Notes under the pieces: generated by a model
What the model saw: the letters and a program-made list of their open reading frames with translations, nothing else
Databases searched by the model: none
What the model was told of the DNA's origin: nothing
Translations under genes and position numbers: made by a program
Assembly: GCA_964488675.1 (NCBI GenBank)
Contig: CAZAWA010000010.1
Coordinates: 1-37,448 of the forward strand
Length of the DNA stretch: 37,448 nucleotides
Reading direction: 5' to 3'
Origin: QZKY01 sp964488675
GTDB taxonomy: Bacteria > Pseudomonadota > Gammaproteobacteria > Burkholderiales > Burkholderiaceae_D
Shown: in pieces, positions 1 through 8,641 of the stretch
Layout of the letters: every line of letters begins with the position of its first letter
How positions within the stretch are numbered: the first letter of the stretch is position 1

Positions 1-561
1 CGTCAATGTATACGATGCCGCGCTGCGCCTTTTCGACATCATAATTGCAATTCTGCAGCAACTTCTGGATGATGTTTTCGACATCCTCGCCAACATAGCC
101 AGCCTCGGTCAGCGTCGTGGCATCGGCAATCACAAACGGCACATTCAGCATGCGCGCCATTGTCTGCGCCAGCAGCGTCTTGCCGGAACCGGTCGGCCCC
201 ACCAGCAGAATATTGCTCTTTGAAAGCTCGACCTCGTCCTTCTTGTCCTGATGCTTGAGGCGCTTGTAATGGTTGTACACCGCAACAGAAAGAATGCGCT
301 TGGCTTTCTCCTGGCCAATCACATACTGGTCGAGCAATGCACAGATTTCATGCGGCGTTGGCAAATCAGACTTATTGGCATCCTTGCCCAACTGCATGGC
401 AGACGATTCATCGCGGATGATGTCGTTGCACAAGTCAATGCATTCATCACAAATGAACACCGAAGGCCCCGCAATCAGTTTCTTGACCTCATGCTGGCTT
501 TTACCGCAAAAAGAGCAATAAAGCAGTTTTTCACCGCCAGAAGATTTTTTTTCAGCCATTT
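1..561 (-). CDS. clpX: ATP-dependent Clp protease ATP-binding subunit ClpX (N-terminal part, truncated by window edge)
   Basis: AAA+ unfoldase that delivers substrates to ClpP in the cytoplasm. The first 187 codons are visible, read on the minus strand from ATG at 561; the rest lies left of position 1. The N-terminal zinc-binding domain shows two CxxC pairs (Cys15/18 in YCSFC, Cys37/40 in ICDEC). The Walker A motif GPTGSGKT is at residues 121-128, and the visible part ends in the Walker B region (GIVYID). The start gives the standard opening MAEKKSS. No strong Shine-Dalgarno is seen. It lies downstream of clpP on the same strand, about 147 bp away, as in the usual tig-clpP-clpX order. The identity is very secure. 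Confidence 0.97.
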
Positions 562-708
562 GGCAATACCGTAGTGAAAATAGGTTGTGTCTGCGACAGC
601 AAGGTCACGCCCCGCGCGCCTGAACAATAACACAAGCTCGTCGTTCCAGTCAGCCCTCAAAATACGCCCGAGAACGGGTTAGCAGAGCGAAGAAATCGAG
701 AGACCCTG

Positions 709-1335
709 TCAGATCCGTGTGCTCAGGACCTTGTCGATAATGCCATACGAAACTGCCTCGTCGGCTGACATGAAGTTGTCGCGCTCCGTATCCTTGCCAA
801 TCTGCTCGACCGACTGCCCGGTCTTTTCGGCAAGTATCGTGTTCAGGCGTTCGCGCAGATACAGGATTTCCCGCGCCTGAATCTCGATATCAGATGCCTG
901 ACCGTGTGCGCCACCAGATGGCTGGTGAATCATGATGCGCGAGTTCGGCAACGAAAACCGCTTGTCCTTCGCACCAGCCGCCAGCAGGAAAGCACCCATT
1001 GAGGCCGCCATGCCGGTACACAGGGTAGAAACCTGCGGTTTGATGAATTGCATCGTGTCGTAAATCGCCATGCCGGCCGATACCGAACCGCCAGGAGAAT
1101 TGATGTAAAGCGAGATATCCTTGTCCGGATTCTCGCTCTCCAGAAACAGCAACTGCGCGACAATCAGGTTGGCCATATGGTCATTGACCTGTCCGACCAA
1201 GAAGATAACCCGTTCCTTGAGCAAACGGGAATAGATGTCAAAAGCCCGTTCGCCGCGACCACTTTGTTCGATCACCATCGGGATCATGCCGATCATCTCG
1301 GTATCCACTGCGGATTGCCTCTTCCGGTTTGTCAT
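709..1335 (-). CDS. clpP: ATP-dependent Clp protease proteolytic subunit ClpP
   Basis: Serine peptidase that forms the tetradecameric degradation chamber used by ClpX and ClpA. The 208-residue protein is full length for the family. The catalytic triad can be placed at Ser112 (GMAASMGAF), His137 (MIHQPSGG) and Asp186 (TERDNF). A short N-terminal propeptide-like stretch precedes the conserved MIPMVIEQ region, consistent with self-processing in this family. It lies between tig, 40 bp upstream, and clpX, so the three are probably cotranscribed. Confidence 0.97.
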   Translation of the reverse strand: MTNRKRQSAVDTEMIGMIPMVIEQSGRGERAFDIYSRLLKERVIFLVGQVNDHMANLIVAQLLFLESENPDKDISLYINSPGGSVSAGMAIYDTMQFIKPQVSTLCTGMAASMGAFLLAAGAKDKRFSLPNSRIMIHQPSGGAHGQASDIEIQAREILYLRERLNTILAEKTGQSVEQIGKDTERDNFMSADEAVSYGIIDKVLSTRI

Positions 1336-1375
1336 GCTCTATTCCTTTGAAATCGCTTAACGAACAGTCAGTCTA

Positions 1376-2722
1376 TCAGGGTGCAGTCTTCTGTGACATC
1401 AACTCTTTGAACGGCACGACTTTCTCGGTAACTTTGGCTTTTCCGAGTACAAAATTCATCATGTTGTCCTCAAGAACCAGGGATTCGACTTCGGCCATGC
1501 GGTTGCGGTCGCCATAATAGTAGTTGATGACCATCTGAGGATCCTGGTAGCTTTTCGCCAGAGACTCGACCTGCTCCCTGATTTGTTCTGGTGTCGCCTT
1601 CAGTTCATTTTGCTTGACCAGTTCCCCGAGGATCATGCCAAGGCGCACCCTGCGCTCGGCCTGCGGCTTGAACAACTCCGGCGGCAGTGCCATATTGGCC
1701 GGATTCATTCCGTTTTGTGCCATATTCTGACGGGTCATTTCCATCAGGTGCTCGATTTCCTCATCCATCAGTGCTTTGGGCACATCGAATTCCGCCACTT
1801 TCAGGAGCGCGTCCATTACACCATCCTTGTTGAGTGACTTGAGCCGGGTATTCGATTCACGCACCAGGTTGTCGCGGATTTCTTCACGCATCGCATTGAC
1901 ATCGCCAGACACTATGCCCAGCGACTTGACGAAATCGGCATCCATCTCCGGCATGTGCGCCCACTCGACTTTTTTCAACTGAACGGCAAACTCCGCCGTT
2001 TTGCCGGCAACATCCTTGCCATGATAGTTATCCGGGAAGGTCAGCGGGAATTTCCTGGATTCGCCAACACCCATGCCCAGCGTGGCCGCCTCAAACTCGG
2101 CCAGCATCTGCCCTTCGCCCAGGACAAAAGCAAAACCCTCAGACTTGCCCCCTTCAAATTCAACACCATCGATCGTGCCGACAAAGTCAATCGTCACACG
2201 ATCACCGGTTTGCGCCGACTTGTCGGGGCCACCATCACCGTGCTCACCCTGCTCGCCCTTGACATGAAAGTGTGCCTGCCGCTTGCGCAACACGGTCAGC
2301 GTGTCTTCGATTTCGCTGTCGCCGATGTCGGTTCTTGTCTTTTCAATTTCCAGTTGCGACAAGTCACCAACCGTTACCTCCGGGTAAACCTCAAAAGTGG
2401 CATGAAAAGCGAACTCGGTTTCTGGCACATCTTCGCCGAGTTTGGATTCAATACGGGGATAACCAGCCACGCGCAGATTGTTTTCCGCAGTGGCCGCGCC
2501 AAACGCAGCATTGATTTTTTCATGCAGCACATTGCCTCTGATCTCATTTTCGTGATACATGGCTACCATCTTCATGGGCACCTTGCCCTGGCGGAACCCA
2601 GGCGCCTTCGCAGTACGAGCACGGATTTTGAGTTGCTTGTCGACTTCAGCTTGCACTTCGTCGCGGGGAATGCTGATTGTGACGCGGCGTTCGAGTTTTT
2701 CCAGAGTTTCAACAGTTGCCAT
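1376..2722 (-). CDS. tig: Trigger factor, ribosome-bound chaperone and peptidyl-prolyl isomerase
   Basis: Ribosome-associated chaperone that meets nascent chains at the exit tunnel. The protein is 448 residues from ATG at 2722. An in-frame extension of 25 codons upstream is possible but unlikely, because MATVETLEKL is the family's usual N-terminus. The N-terminal ribosome-binding domain contains the signature GFRQGKVP at about residues 43-50. An FKBP-like PPIase domain follows in the middle (GDRVTIDFVG), then the helical C-terminal domain. A short Gly/Asp/Lys-rich insert (GEQGEHGDGGP) sits just before the PPIase core. First gene of the tig-clpP-clpX group. Confidence 0.96.
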   Translation of the reverse strand: MATVETLEKLERRVTISIPRDEVQAEVDKQLKIRARTAKAPGFRQGKVPMKMVAMYHENEIRGNVLHEKINAAFGAATAENNLRVAGYPRIESKLGEDVPETEFAFHATFEVYPEVTVGDLSQLEIEKTRTDIGDSEIEDTLTVLRKRQAHFHVKGEQGEHGDGGPDKSAQTGDRVTIDFVGTIDGVEFEGGKSEGFAFVLGEGQMLAEFEAATLGMGVGESRKFPLTFPDNYHGKDVAGKTAEFAVQLKKVEWAHMPEMDADFVKSLGIVSGDVNAMREEIRDNLVRESNTRLKSLNKDGVMDALLKVAEFDVPKALMDEEIEHLMEMTRQNMAQNGMNPANMALPPELFKPQAERRVRLGMILGELVKQNELKATPEQIREQVESLAKSYQDPQMVINYYYGDRNRMAEVESLVLEDNMMNFVLGKAKVTEKVVPFKELMSQKTAP

Positions 2723-2818
2723 GTAAATCATCCAATAGATAAGAATTCGGTCACGCGTGCAACGATGAAAAAGGGTTGAAAAGACACCACCACCCATCGT
2801 TACACAGAGTCAAGTCTG

Positions 2819-2983
2819 CTATTTTAGCTGATCTTCACAATTAGGGGAACGCCAAACCCGCCAGAAACACTTCAAGCGAATGGCGCCCTTGTCCGCACAA
2901 TCCGTCAGTACAATCAGCCTCCCATCGTGCAAGGCACATTCTGCAACCGTGCTCGTGCTTTTGTCAGCATCACAATTTGCCAT
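2819..2983 (-). CDS. Possible small protein overlapping the 3' end of radC (doubtful)
   Basis: A 54-codon reading frame starts at ATG 2983, overlaps the last 14 bases of radC in another frame and runs toward tig. It encodes a cysteine-containing peptide beginning MANCDADKS, with an interior LHDGRLIVLTD that could be a beta strand. Only a weak AGAG precedes the start. No family is recognised. The position just inside the radC stop is compatible with translational coupling, but a chance frame in the radC-tig intergenic region is at least as likely. Confidence 0.2.
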   Translation of the reverse strand: MANCDADKSTSTVAECALHDGRLIVLTDCADKGAIRLKCFWRVWRSPNCEDQLK

Positions 2984-3644
2984 GCTCTGCGAATGAATAG
3001 ATGCTTGTGCCAGCCACGATGAAATGATCAAGCACCCGCACATCGACCAGTGCCAGCGCCTGGTTCAGCGATCTGGTTAAGGCCTGATCGGCAACGCTCG
3101 GCTCCGGTGTGCCTGAAGGATGGTTGTGTGCCAGTATCACACTTGCCGCATTGTGCTCCAGTGCCGCCTTGACGACTTCTCGCGGATACACGCTGGTTTG
3201 CGTCAGGGTTCCCCTGAACAACTCTTTTGCAACGATCAGCCGGTTTTTTACATCAAGGAAAAGAACCACAAAGGACTCATACCGCTTGAGATTCAGGAGC
3301 AGTTGCAGATAGTGCCTGACGGCATCCGGCGAAGCCAGCGAAACTCCTGCCTGCAACGCCTCGCCAAGCGAACGACGCGTCAGTTCCAATGTTGCCTGGA
3401 GCTGAGCGTATTTGGCCTCACCCAGGCCATTGATGGACGAGAATTCCGCCAGACTGGCGGAAAACAGGCCATTTAGCGAGCCAAAACGGCTGATTATTTC
3501 CCTGCCAAGGTCGACCGCAGATTTGCCCTTGACGCCGACCCGCAGGAAAATCGCAAGCAGCTCAGCATCGGACAGCGCCTGAGCGCCATGTCGTATCAGC
3601 CGCTCGCGCGGCCGCTGATCTTCGGGCCAGTCTGAAATTGCCAT
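2970..3644 (-). CDS. radC: RadC family protein (JAB1/MPN metalloprotein)
   Basis: RadC-like protein of 224 residues. An N-terminal helix-hairpin-helix-like region (SSINGLGEAKYAQ, residues 69-81) is followed by the MPN/JAB domain. The metal-binding signature is complete: His173 and His175 in HNHPSG, then Asp186. The original link of this family to DNA repair is doubtful, and its biochemical role is not settled. It is divergent from ispH with about 112 bp between starts, an arrangement seen in many proteobacteria. The ATG at 3644 gives the family's usual MAISDWPEDQRPRERL opening. Confidence 0.95.
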   Translation of the reverse strand: MAISDWPEDQRPRERLIRHGAQALSDAELLAIFLRVGVKGKSAVDLGREIISRFGSLNGLFSASLAEFSSINGLGEAKYAQLQATLELTRRSLGEALQAGVSLASPDAVRHYLQLLLNLKRYESFVVLFLDVKNRLIVAKELFRGTLTQTSVYPREVVKAALEHNAASVILAHNHPSGTPEPSVADQALTRSLNQALALVDVRVLDHFIVAGTSIYSFAEHGKL

Positions 3645-3756
3645 GATCGCGTATACATATTTCGAAAAGGTTCAATCGCTCCGTGGCATCCCGCCACTCC
3701 TATTCAACTGGTTTAAAATGCCAAATCGAAACGGTATTATGGTTGTCAGGAAAGAA

Positions 3757-4716
3757 ATGGACAAGGTAATTCTGCTGGCGCAGCCGCGCGGGTTTTGCGC
3801 AGGGGTTTATAGAGCAATCGAGGTGGTCGAGCGCGCAATTGAGCAATTTGGCGCCCCAATCTATGTCAGGCATGAAATCGTGCATAACTCCTATGTCGTG
3901 GAGGGATTGCGCAGCAAAGGCGCAATTTTCGTCGAAGAGCTAGATGAAGTCCCACCGGGCAGCACCGTGATTTTCTCGGCGCACGGTGTGTCGAAAGCTG
4001 TGCAGAATCAGGCGATAGAACGCCAGCTCAAAGTGTTCGACGCCACCTGCCCGTTGGTCACAAAAGTGCATACCGAAGTTATCAGGATGCACAAAAATGG
4101 TCGTGAAATCATCATGGTTGGGCATCGCGGCCACCCCGAGGTTGAAGGGACGATGGGGCAGGTCGAAGCCGGCATCCACCTGGTTCAGACGCCCGCCGAT
4201 GTTGGCAACTTGCAGGTCAGAGATCCTGAACGGCTGGCCTATGTCACGCAAACAACGCTCTCTGTCGATGACTCGTCAACCGTCATTGCTGCCCTGAAGC
4301 AGCGTTTTCCCAACATCGCAGAACCTAAAAAGGCTGACATTTGTTACGCAACGACCAACCGTCAGCAGGCCGTCAAGGTACTGGTTTCACATGTCGACAT
4401 GGTCATTGTGGTAGGGAGCCCCAACAGCTCTAATTCCAACCGACTGCGTGAAGTGGCCGAAAAAATGGGGACGGTAGCGCACATGGTGGACAACGCGACC
4501 CAGATCGACCCTGCATGGCTGAAGGGCGTCAACCGTGTTGGCGTCACTGCTGGCGCATCAGCGCCTGAAATTCTGGTTCAGGCTGTGGTAAACAAGCTGA
4601 AAGAACATGGGATAGCGCATGTTCAGGGACTGGATGGCGTAGAGGAAAATACGGCCTTCCCTCTTCCCAAGGGCCTTGGGGGGGCTTCAGGGAAAATTGT
4701 CACCGAATTTCCTTGA
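3757..4716 (+). CDS. ispH: 4-hydroxy-3-methylbut-2-enyl diphosphate reductase
   Basis: Last enzyme of the methylerythritol phosphate pathway, converting HMBPP to IPP and DMAPP with a [4Fe-4S] cluster. The protein is 319 residues from ATG 3757, which has AGGAAAG just upstream. The frame is open farther upstream, but that part does not resemble the family. The cluster cysteines are Cys14 (GFCAGV), Cys98 (DATCPLV) and Cys196 (DICYATTNRQ). Active-site residues His43, His126, Glu128 and Thr167 are present. The usual Asp after GFCAGV is Tyr18 here (GVYRAIEVV). I recall other betaproteobacterial IspH paralogues that also lack this Asp. It converges on glk with a 17-bp gap. Confidence 0.96.
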   Translation: MDKVILLAQPRGFCAGVYRAIEVVERAIEQFGAPIYVRHEIVHNSYVVEGLRSKGAIFVEELDEVPPGSTVIFSAHGVSKAVQNQAIERQLKVFDATCPLVTKVHTEVIRMHKNGREIIMVGHRGHPEVEGTMGQVEAGIHLVQTPADVGNLQVRDPERLAYVTQTTLSVDDSSTVIAALKQRFPNIAEPKKADICYATTNRQQAVKVLVSHVDMVIVVGSPNSSNSNRLREVAEKMGTVAHMVDNATQIDPAWLKGVNRVGVTAGASAPEILVQAVVNKLKEHGIAHVQGLDGVEENTAFPLPKGLGGASGKIVTEFP

Positions 4717-4733
4717 GCGCTGGCGCTACCATA

Positions 4734-5768
4734 TCACCTGGGACTCAGGTGTTGCGCCAGAAGTTTGGACACGCCAAAGAGTGCCGGGGTTTTCGCGGTG
4801 ATGACGAAAGTCGGAATTTGTGCAAGGTATTGTGAAAACCTGCCCTTTTGCTCGAAGCGCTGGCGAAAGCCGGAGTTGACGAACCGCTCGCCTAATCGCG
4901 GCACAATCCCTCCACCGATATAAATTCCGCCTTGGGCGCCCAGCGTCAGCGCCAGATTGCCCGCCACCGTTCCCAGCATCGCGCAAAACAGTTCAACCGC
5001 TTCATCACATACGGGGCATCCCTGCGCAAGTGCTCGTTGCGTTATGTCGGGAGCCGCCAGAATCTCCCGTTTTGCTCCCGTCATCACCAGCAGAACCCGG
5101 TAAACCAACTCCAGCCCCATGCCGGATACCAGTCGTTCCGCCGACACATGCGGGAACTCCCTCCAGGCAAACCGCAAAATGTCAGCCTCGCGTTCGTTCA
5201 TGGGTGAAAAACTCACATGGCCGCCCTCGGACTCCAGGGCGATCCAGTCATCCCCATGTGAAACAAGTCCGGAAACCCCTAGCCCGGTACCCGAGCCCAG
5301 CAGACCAATTGCCCTACCCGCTTTGGGCGTTCCACCACCAATCTGCTGCTTCTGATCGGGTGCCAAACCCGGTATGGCCATCGCCAGCGCCGTAAAATCA
5401 TTGACCAGCAGCAATGTCTCAAACCCAAACTCAGTCTTTAGCGATTGAATGGAAAAAGCCCAGTTTGCATTAGTCATCTGCACCCAGTCACCATCAAGCG
5501 GATTCGCAATGGCGAATGCTGCATGGCTCACCCGCTTGGCGTCGGCAGCGGTTGTTTGCGGCTGCGCGAGATAGGCGCGGATGGCACCGGATATCGAATG
5601 AAAACGGTTTTGCTTCAATTCGGAAAGCGCGTATAAATTTCCTGACACGCCCTCCAGCGCGAAGCGGACATTCGTTCCGCCGATGTCTGCCAGCAGGCGC
5701 GGGAAATCGCGCCGATCGTCAGACCCGCGCATGAATCGATCGTTGGCCGGGCCTCGAGCAGGTTCCAT
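4734..5768 (-). CDS. glk: Glucokinase
   Basis: ATP-dependent phosphorylation of glucose, ROK-related bacterial glucokinase type. The phosphate-binding signature DIGGTN lies at about residues 28-33. Sugar-site motifs follow: VNDFTALAMA, LGSGTGLGVSGL and SEGGH (catalytic-region Glu and His). GGGIVPRLG is near the C-terminus. The start is uncertain. ATG 5768 gives 344 residues and ATG 5732 gives 332. An in-frame TTG at 5816 has a GGGA upstream. No ATG has a clear ribosome-binding site. The gene is divergent from yebC and stands apart from other sugar genes. Confidence 0.93.
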   Translation of the reverse strand: MEPARGPANDRFMRGSDDRRDFPRLLADIGGTNVRFALEGVSGNLYALSELKQNRFHSISGAIRAYLAQPQTTAADAKRVSHAAFAIANPLDGDWVQMTNANWAFSIQSLKTEFGFETLLLVNDFTALAMAIPGLAPDQKQQIGGGTPKAGRAIGLLGSGTGLGVSGLVSHGDDWIALESEGGHVSFSPMNEREADILRFAWREFPHVSAERLVSGMGLELVYRVLLVMTGAKREILAAPDITQRALAQGCPVCDEAVELFCAMLGTVAGNLALTLGAQGGIYIGGGIVPRLGERFVNSGFRQRFEQKGRFSQYLAQIPTFVITAKTPALFGVSKLLAQHLSPR

Positions 5769-5828
5769 TGGTGGGGAGAAGGTTGGTCTGAATTTGCTTT
5801 GGTTCCTAACCTGCAACGAATTCCCGGT

Positions 5829-5855
5829 TTTGCAAGCGGGGGCCTATGCTAAAAT
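5829..5855 (+). promoter_or_regulatory. Candidate promoter of yebC (extended -10 type)
   Basis: TGCTAAAAT at 5847-5855 is a good extended -10 element, with a weak TTTGCA at 5829-5834 as a possible -35 (15-bp spacing). It lies 40 bp before the yebC start, in the space divergent from glk. Judged by eye only. Confidence 0.35.
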
Positions 5856-5894
5856 CGTCAACCAATTATAGCCACTCTTTACGGAAAGAACACC

Positions 5895-6620
5895 ATGGCA
5901 GGGCATAGCAAATGGGCCAACATCAAGCACAAGAAGGCGGCCTCGGATGCCAAGAAGGGCAAAATCTGGACGCGCGTGATCAAGGAAATTACTGTTGCTG
6001 CCAGAATGGGGGGCGGTGATCCGGCTGCCAATCCTCGCCTGCGACTTGCCATAGAAAAAGCAGCCGAATCCAACATGCCAAAAGACAATGTCCAGCGGGC
6101 GATTGCTCGCGGAACCGGTGGGCTTGAGGGTGCCAGCTATGAAGAAGTTCGTTATGAAGGTTATGGCATCAATGGGGCTGCAATCATCGTTGACTGCCTG
6201 ACCGACAATCGCGTCCGCACTGTGGCCGATGTGCGCCATGCGTTTTCCAAATTTGGCGGCAACATGGGCGCGGAAGGCTCTGTTGCCTTCATGTTCAAGC
6301 ATTGCGGTCAGTTGTATTTTGCGCCCGGAACCAATGAAGATGCCGTGATGGAGGCAGCACTTGAAGCCGGCGCGGAAGATGTGATTGCCGATGATGATGG
6401 CGGCATTGAGGTCTTGTGCCAGCCGAACGACTTCTCAACGGTCAAGGAGGCCATTGAAAAAGCCGGATTCAAGCCGGAAGTGGCCGAAATCATCATGCGC
6501 CCTGACAATGAAACCGAGTTTAACGGTGACGATGCCGTGAAAATGCAAAAATTGCTTGATGCCCTTGAAAACATTGATGATGTGCAGGAAGTGTATACCA
6601 GCGCCAGCATTGAGAATTAA
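5895..6620 (+). CDS. yebC: YebC/PmpR (TACO1) family protein
   Basis: Member of the YebC/TACO1 family, 241 residues. These proteins were described first as DNA-binding regulators (PmpR). More recent work ties YebC-like proteins to ribosomes and to translation of difficult proline stretches. The N-terminus MAGHSKWANIKHKKA is the family signature, and GGDPAANPRLR and the FNGDDAVKM region are also typical. GGAAAG precedes the ATG. It is the first gene of the plus-strand run that continues with purD. Confidence 0.95.
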   Translation: MAGHSKWANIKHKKAASDAKKGKIWTRVIKEITVAARMGGGDPAANPRLRLAIEKAAESNMPKDNVQRAIARGTGGLEGASYEEVRYEGYGINGAAIIVDCLTDNRVRTVADVRHAFSKFGGNMGAEGSVAFMFKHCGQLYFAPGTNEDAVMEAALEAGAEDVIADDDGGIEVLCQPNDFSTVKEAIEKAGFKPEVAEIIMRPDNETEFNGDDAVKMQKLLDALENIDDVQEVYTSASIEN

Positions 6621-6696
6621 CAACATGAACAATGGCTTGTCGTTGCATAGTTCGCTGCAATAGCAGCACCCATTCACCATGGAATAAATCTTTTTT

Positions 6697-7977
6697 ATGA
6701 AAATACTGGTGGTCGGCTCAGGCGGTCGCGAACATGCGCTCGCATGGAAAATCGCACAATCCGAACGGATTCAAATCGTGTTTGTTGCCCCCGGCAACGG
6801 CGGGACGGCACTTGACCCCAGGATCGTCAATATCGCCATCGACGATCCGGAAGCGCTCGCAGATTTTGTCCAGAATGAAAGCATAGCCCTGACCATTGTC
6901 GGTCCCGAGGCACCACTGGCAGCAGGCATTGTCAATATTTTCCGAAGCAGGGGGCTCAAGATCTTTGGTCCGACCAAAGAGGCTGCCCAACTGGAAAGCT
7001 CGAAGGATTTTGCCAAATCGTTCATGCTGAGGCATGCCATTCCCACCGCACGCTACCGGACTTTTTCCGATGCCAACGCTGCACACGAGTACATCAGCCA
7101 ACAGGGCGCACCCATCGTCGTCAAAGCTGACGGTCTCGCAGCCGGCAAGGGTGTCGTGGTCGCCATGGCCCAAGACGAGGCACACGCAGCAGTAGAGATG
7201 ATGCTTTCGGACAACAAGCTTGGCGATGCCGGAGCGCGAGTCGTAATCGAAGAATTCCTTGAAGGCGAGGAAGCCAGTTTCATCGTCATGGTCGACGGCA
7301 CGCACATCCTGCCGCTGGCGACCAGCCAGGACCACAAACGGCTGAAAGACCATGACGAAGGGCCCAACACCGGCGGCATGGGGGCCTACTCCCCAGCCCC
7401 AATCGTCACGCCGCAGGTTCATGCGCGCATCATGCGCGAAATTATTACTCCGACAGTTCAAGGGATGGCCAAGGATGGTATCCCGTATACCGGGTTTCTG
7501 TATGCAGGTGTGATGATCGACGCCGATGGCAATCCAAAAACGCTCGAATTCAACTGCCGCATGGGTGATCCGGAAACCCAGCCCATCATGGCCCGCCTGA
7601 AATCTGACCTGTTAAGCGTGATGGAGCATGCTGTCAACGGCACGCTCGACAAAATAGAATTGAAATGGGATCGTCGTACCGCACTTGGTGTGGTAATGGC
7701 AGCAGCCAATTACCCGGACGAACCGAGGAAGGGCGACCTCATCACCGGCATAATCCCTGAGACCACCGACTGCATCACCTTCCATGCAGGCACCCTACTG
7801 AAAGAAGGAAAGCTGACGACTTCTGGTGGTCGTGTGCTCTGTGTCGTCGGGCTTGCAGATACGATCAAGATGGTCCAGAAACTGACCTATGAAGCCGTCG
7901 AAAAAATTCACTTCAACGGTGCGCAATATCGCCACGATATTGGCTGGCGTGCGCTGAAACACCACGGTCAGAGTTAA
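6697..7977 (+). CDS. purD: Phosphoribosylamine--glycine ligase (GAR synthetase)
   Basis: ATP-dependent ligation of phosphoribosylamine and glycine, second step of purine synthesis. The 426-residue length is usual. The N-terminus MKILVVGSGGREHAL is the PurD signature. Substrate and ATP-grasp motifs follow: GPTKEAAQLESSK, KADGLAAGKGV, the DHKRL stretch, GPNTGGMGAYSP, and EFNCRMGDPETQ with the metal-binding Glu and Asn. It follows yebC by 76 bp and nadD starts 14 bp after its stop. Confidence 0.97.
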   Translation: MKILVVGSGGREHALAWKIAQSERIQIVFVAPGNGGTALDPRIVNIAIDDPEALADFVQNESIALTIVGPEAPLAAGIVNIFRSRGLKIFGPTKEAAQLESSKDFAKSFMLRHAIPTARYRTFSDANAAHEYISQQGAPIVVKADGLAAGKGVVVAMAQDEAHAAVEMMLSDNKLGDAGARVVIEEFLEGEEASFIVMVDGTHILPLATSQDHKRLKDHDEGPNTGGMGAYSPAPIVTPQVHARIMREIITPTVQGMAKDGIPYTGFLYAGVMIDADGNPKTLEFNCRMGDPETQPIMARLKSDLLSVMEHAVNGTLDKIELKWDRRTALGVVMAAANYPDEPRKGDLITGIIPETTDCITFHAGTLLKEGKLTTSGGRVLCVVGLADTIKMVQKLTYEAVEKIHFNGAQYRHDIGWRALKHHGQS

Positions 7978-7990
7978 ACTGCATGAATAA

Positions 7991-8641
7991 ATGGCAAACT
8001 GCGTAGTCATCCTCGGCGGGAGTTTCGATCCGGTTCACAATGGTCATGTTGCGCTTGGCCAGTACTATGCGGAACAACTGCACCCGGATGAAATTCGCGT
8101 CGTTCCCGTCGGAAACCCCTGGCAGAAAGACCATGTGCCCGCACCGGCCAGGCACCGCATTGAGATGGTCAGGCGCGCCTTCGAAGCACAAAAATTGCCA
8201 ATAATCATCGACCGGCAGGAAATTGACAGAGGTGGCCCCACTTACACGATTGATACCCTGCGTCAGCTTCGCGCGACTTTCGGATCGCAGGCATCGCTGG
8301 TTTTTTTGCTCGGTGCTGATCAGTTGCAACTGCTGGCAACATGGAAGGATTGGCGCCAACTTTTCGACTACGCGCACCTGTGCGGCGCCACGCGTCCTGG
8401 ATACGCGCTAGACTTGCCAATTTTTCCGGACGCCGTTGCAGAGGAATTCGCCAAACGGTCAGGTTCGCTGGAACAAATTCGCACGACACCACATGGACTG
8501 ACCTACATCGCTCACGATCTGGCCGTCGACGCATCGGCAACCGACATCCGCGCAGCCTTGAAGCGCGGCGATGCGCCTGCCAATCAAGTGCCGCCAGCGG
8601 TGCTAGACTACATAGAACAACACAACCTCTACAAGGACTAA
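7991..8641 (+). CDS. nadD: Nicotinate-nucleotide adenylyltransferase
   Basis: Adenylates nicotinate mononucleotide to deamido-NAD, a late step of NAD synthesis. The 216-residue protein has the nucleotidyltransferase signature GGSFDPVHNGH at residues 9-19, with the HxGH-type His16 and His19. It also has the C-terminal (S/T)xTxIR-type motif SATDIRAAL. The stop codon abuts the rsfS start (TAAATG), so the two are probably translated together. This nadD-rsfS pairing is conserved in many bacteria. Confidence 0.95.
   Translation: MANCVVILGGSFDPVHNGHVALGQYYAEQLHPDEIRVVPVGNPWQKDHVPAPARHRIEMVRRAFEAQKLPIIIDRQEIDRGGPTYTIDTLRQLRATFGSQASLVFLLGADQLQLLATWKDWRQLFDYAHLCGATRPGYALDLPIFPDAVAEEFAKRSGSLEQIRTTPHGLTYIAHDLAVDASATDIRAALKRGDAPANQVPPAVLDYIEQHNLYKD

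Noticed and set aside
632..690. Terminator between clpP and clpX
   Set aside because: The only hairpin, CCCG-TTCT-CGGG on the minus strand, has four pairs and is not followed by a T tract.
1955..2779. Long plus-strand open frame opposite tig
   Set aside because: It is the antisense shadow of the trigger factor gene. It has no ribosome-binding site and no family resemblance.
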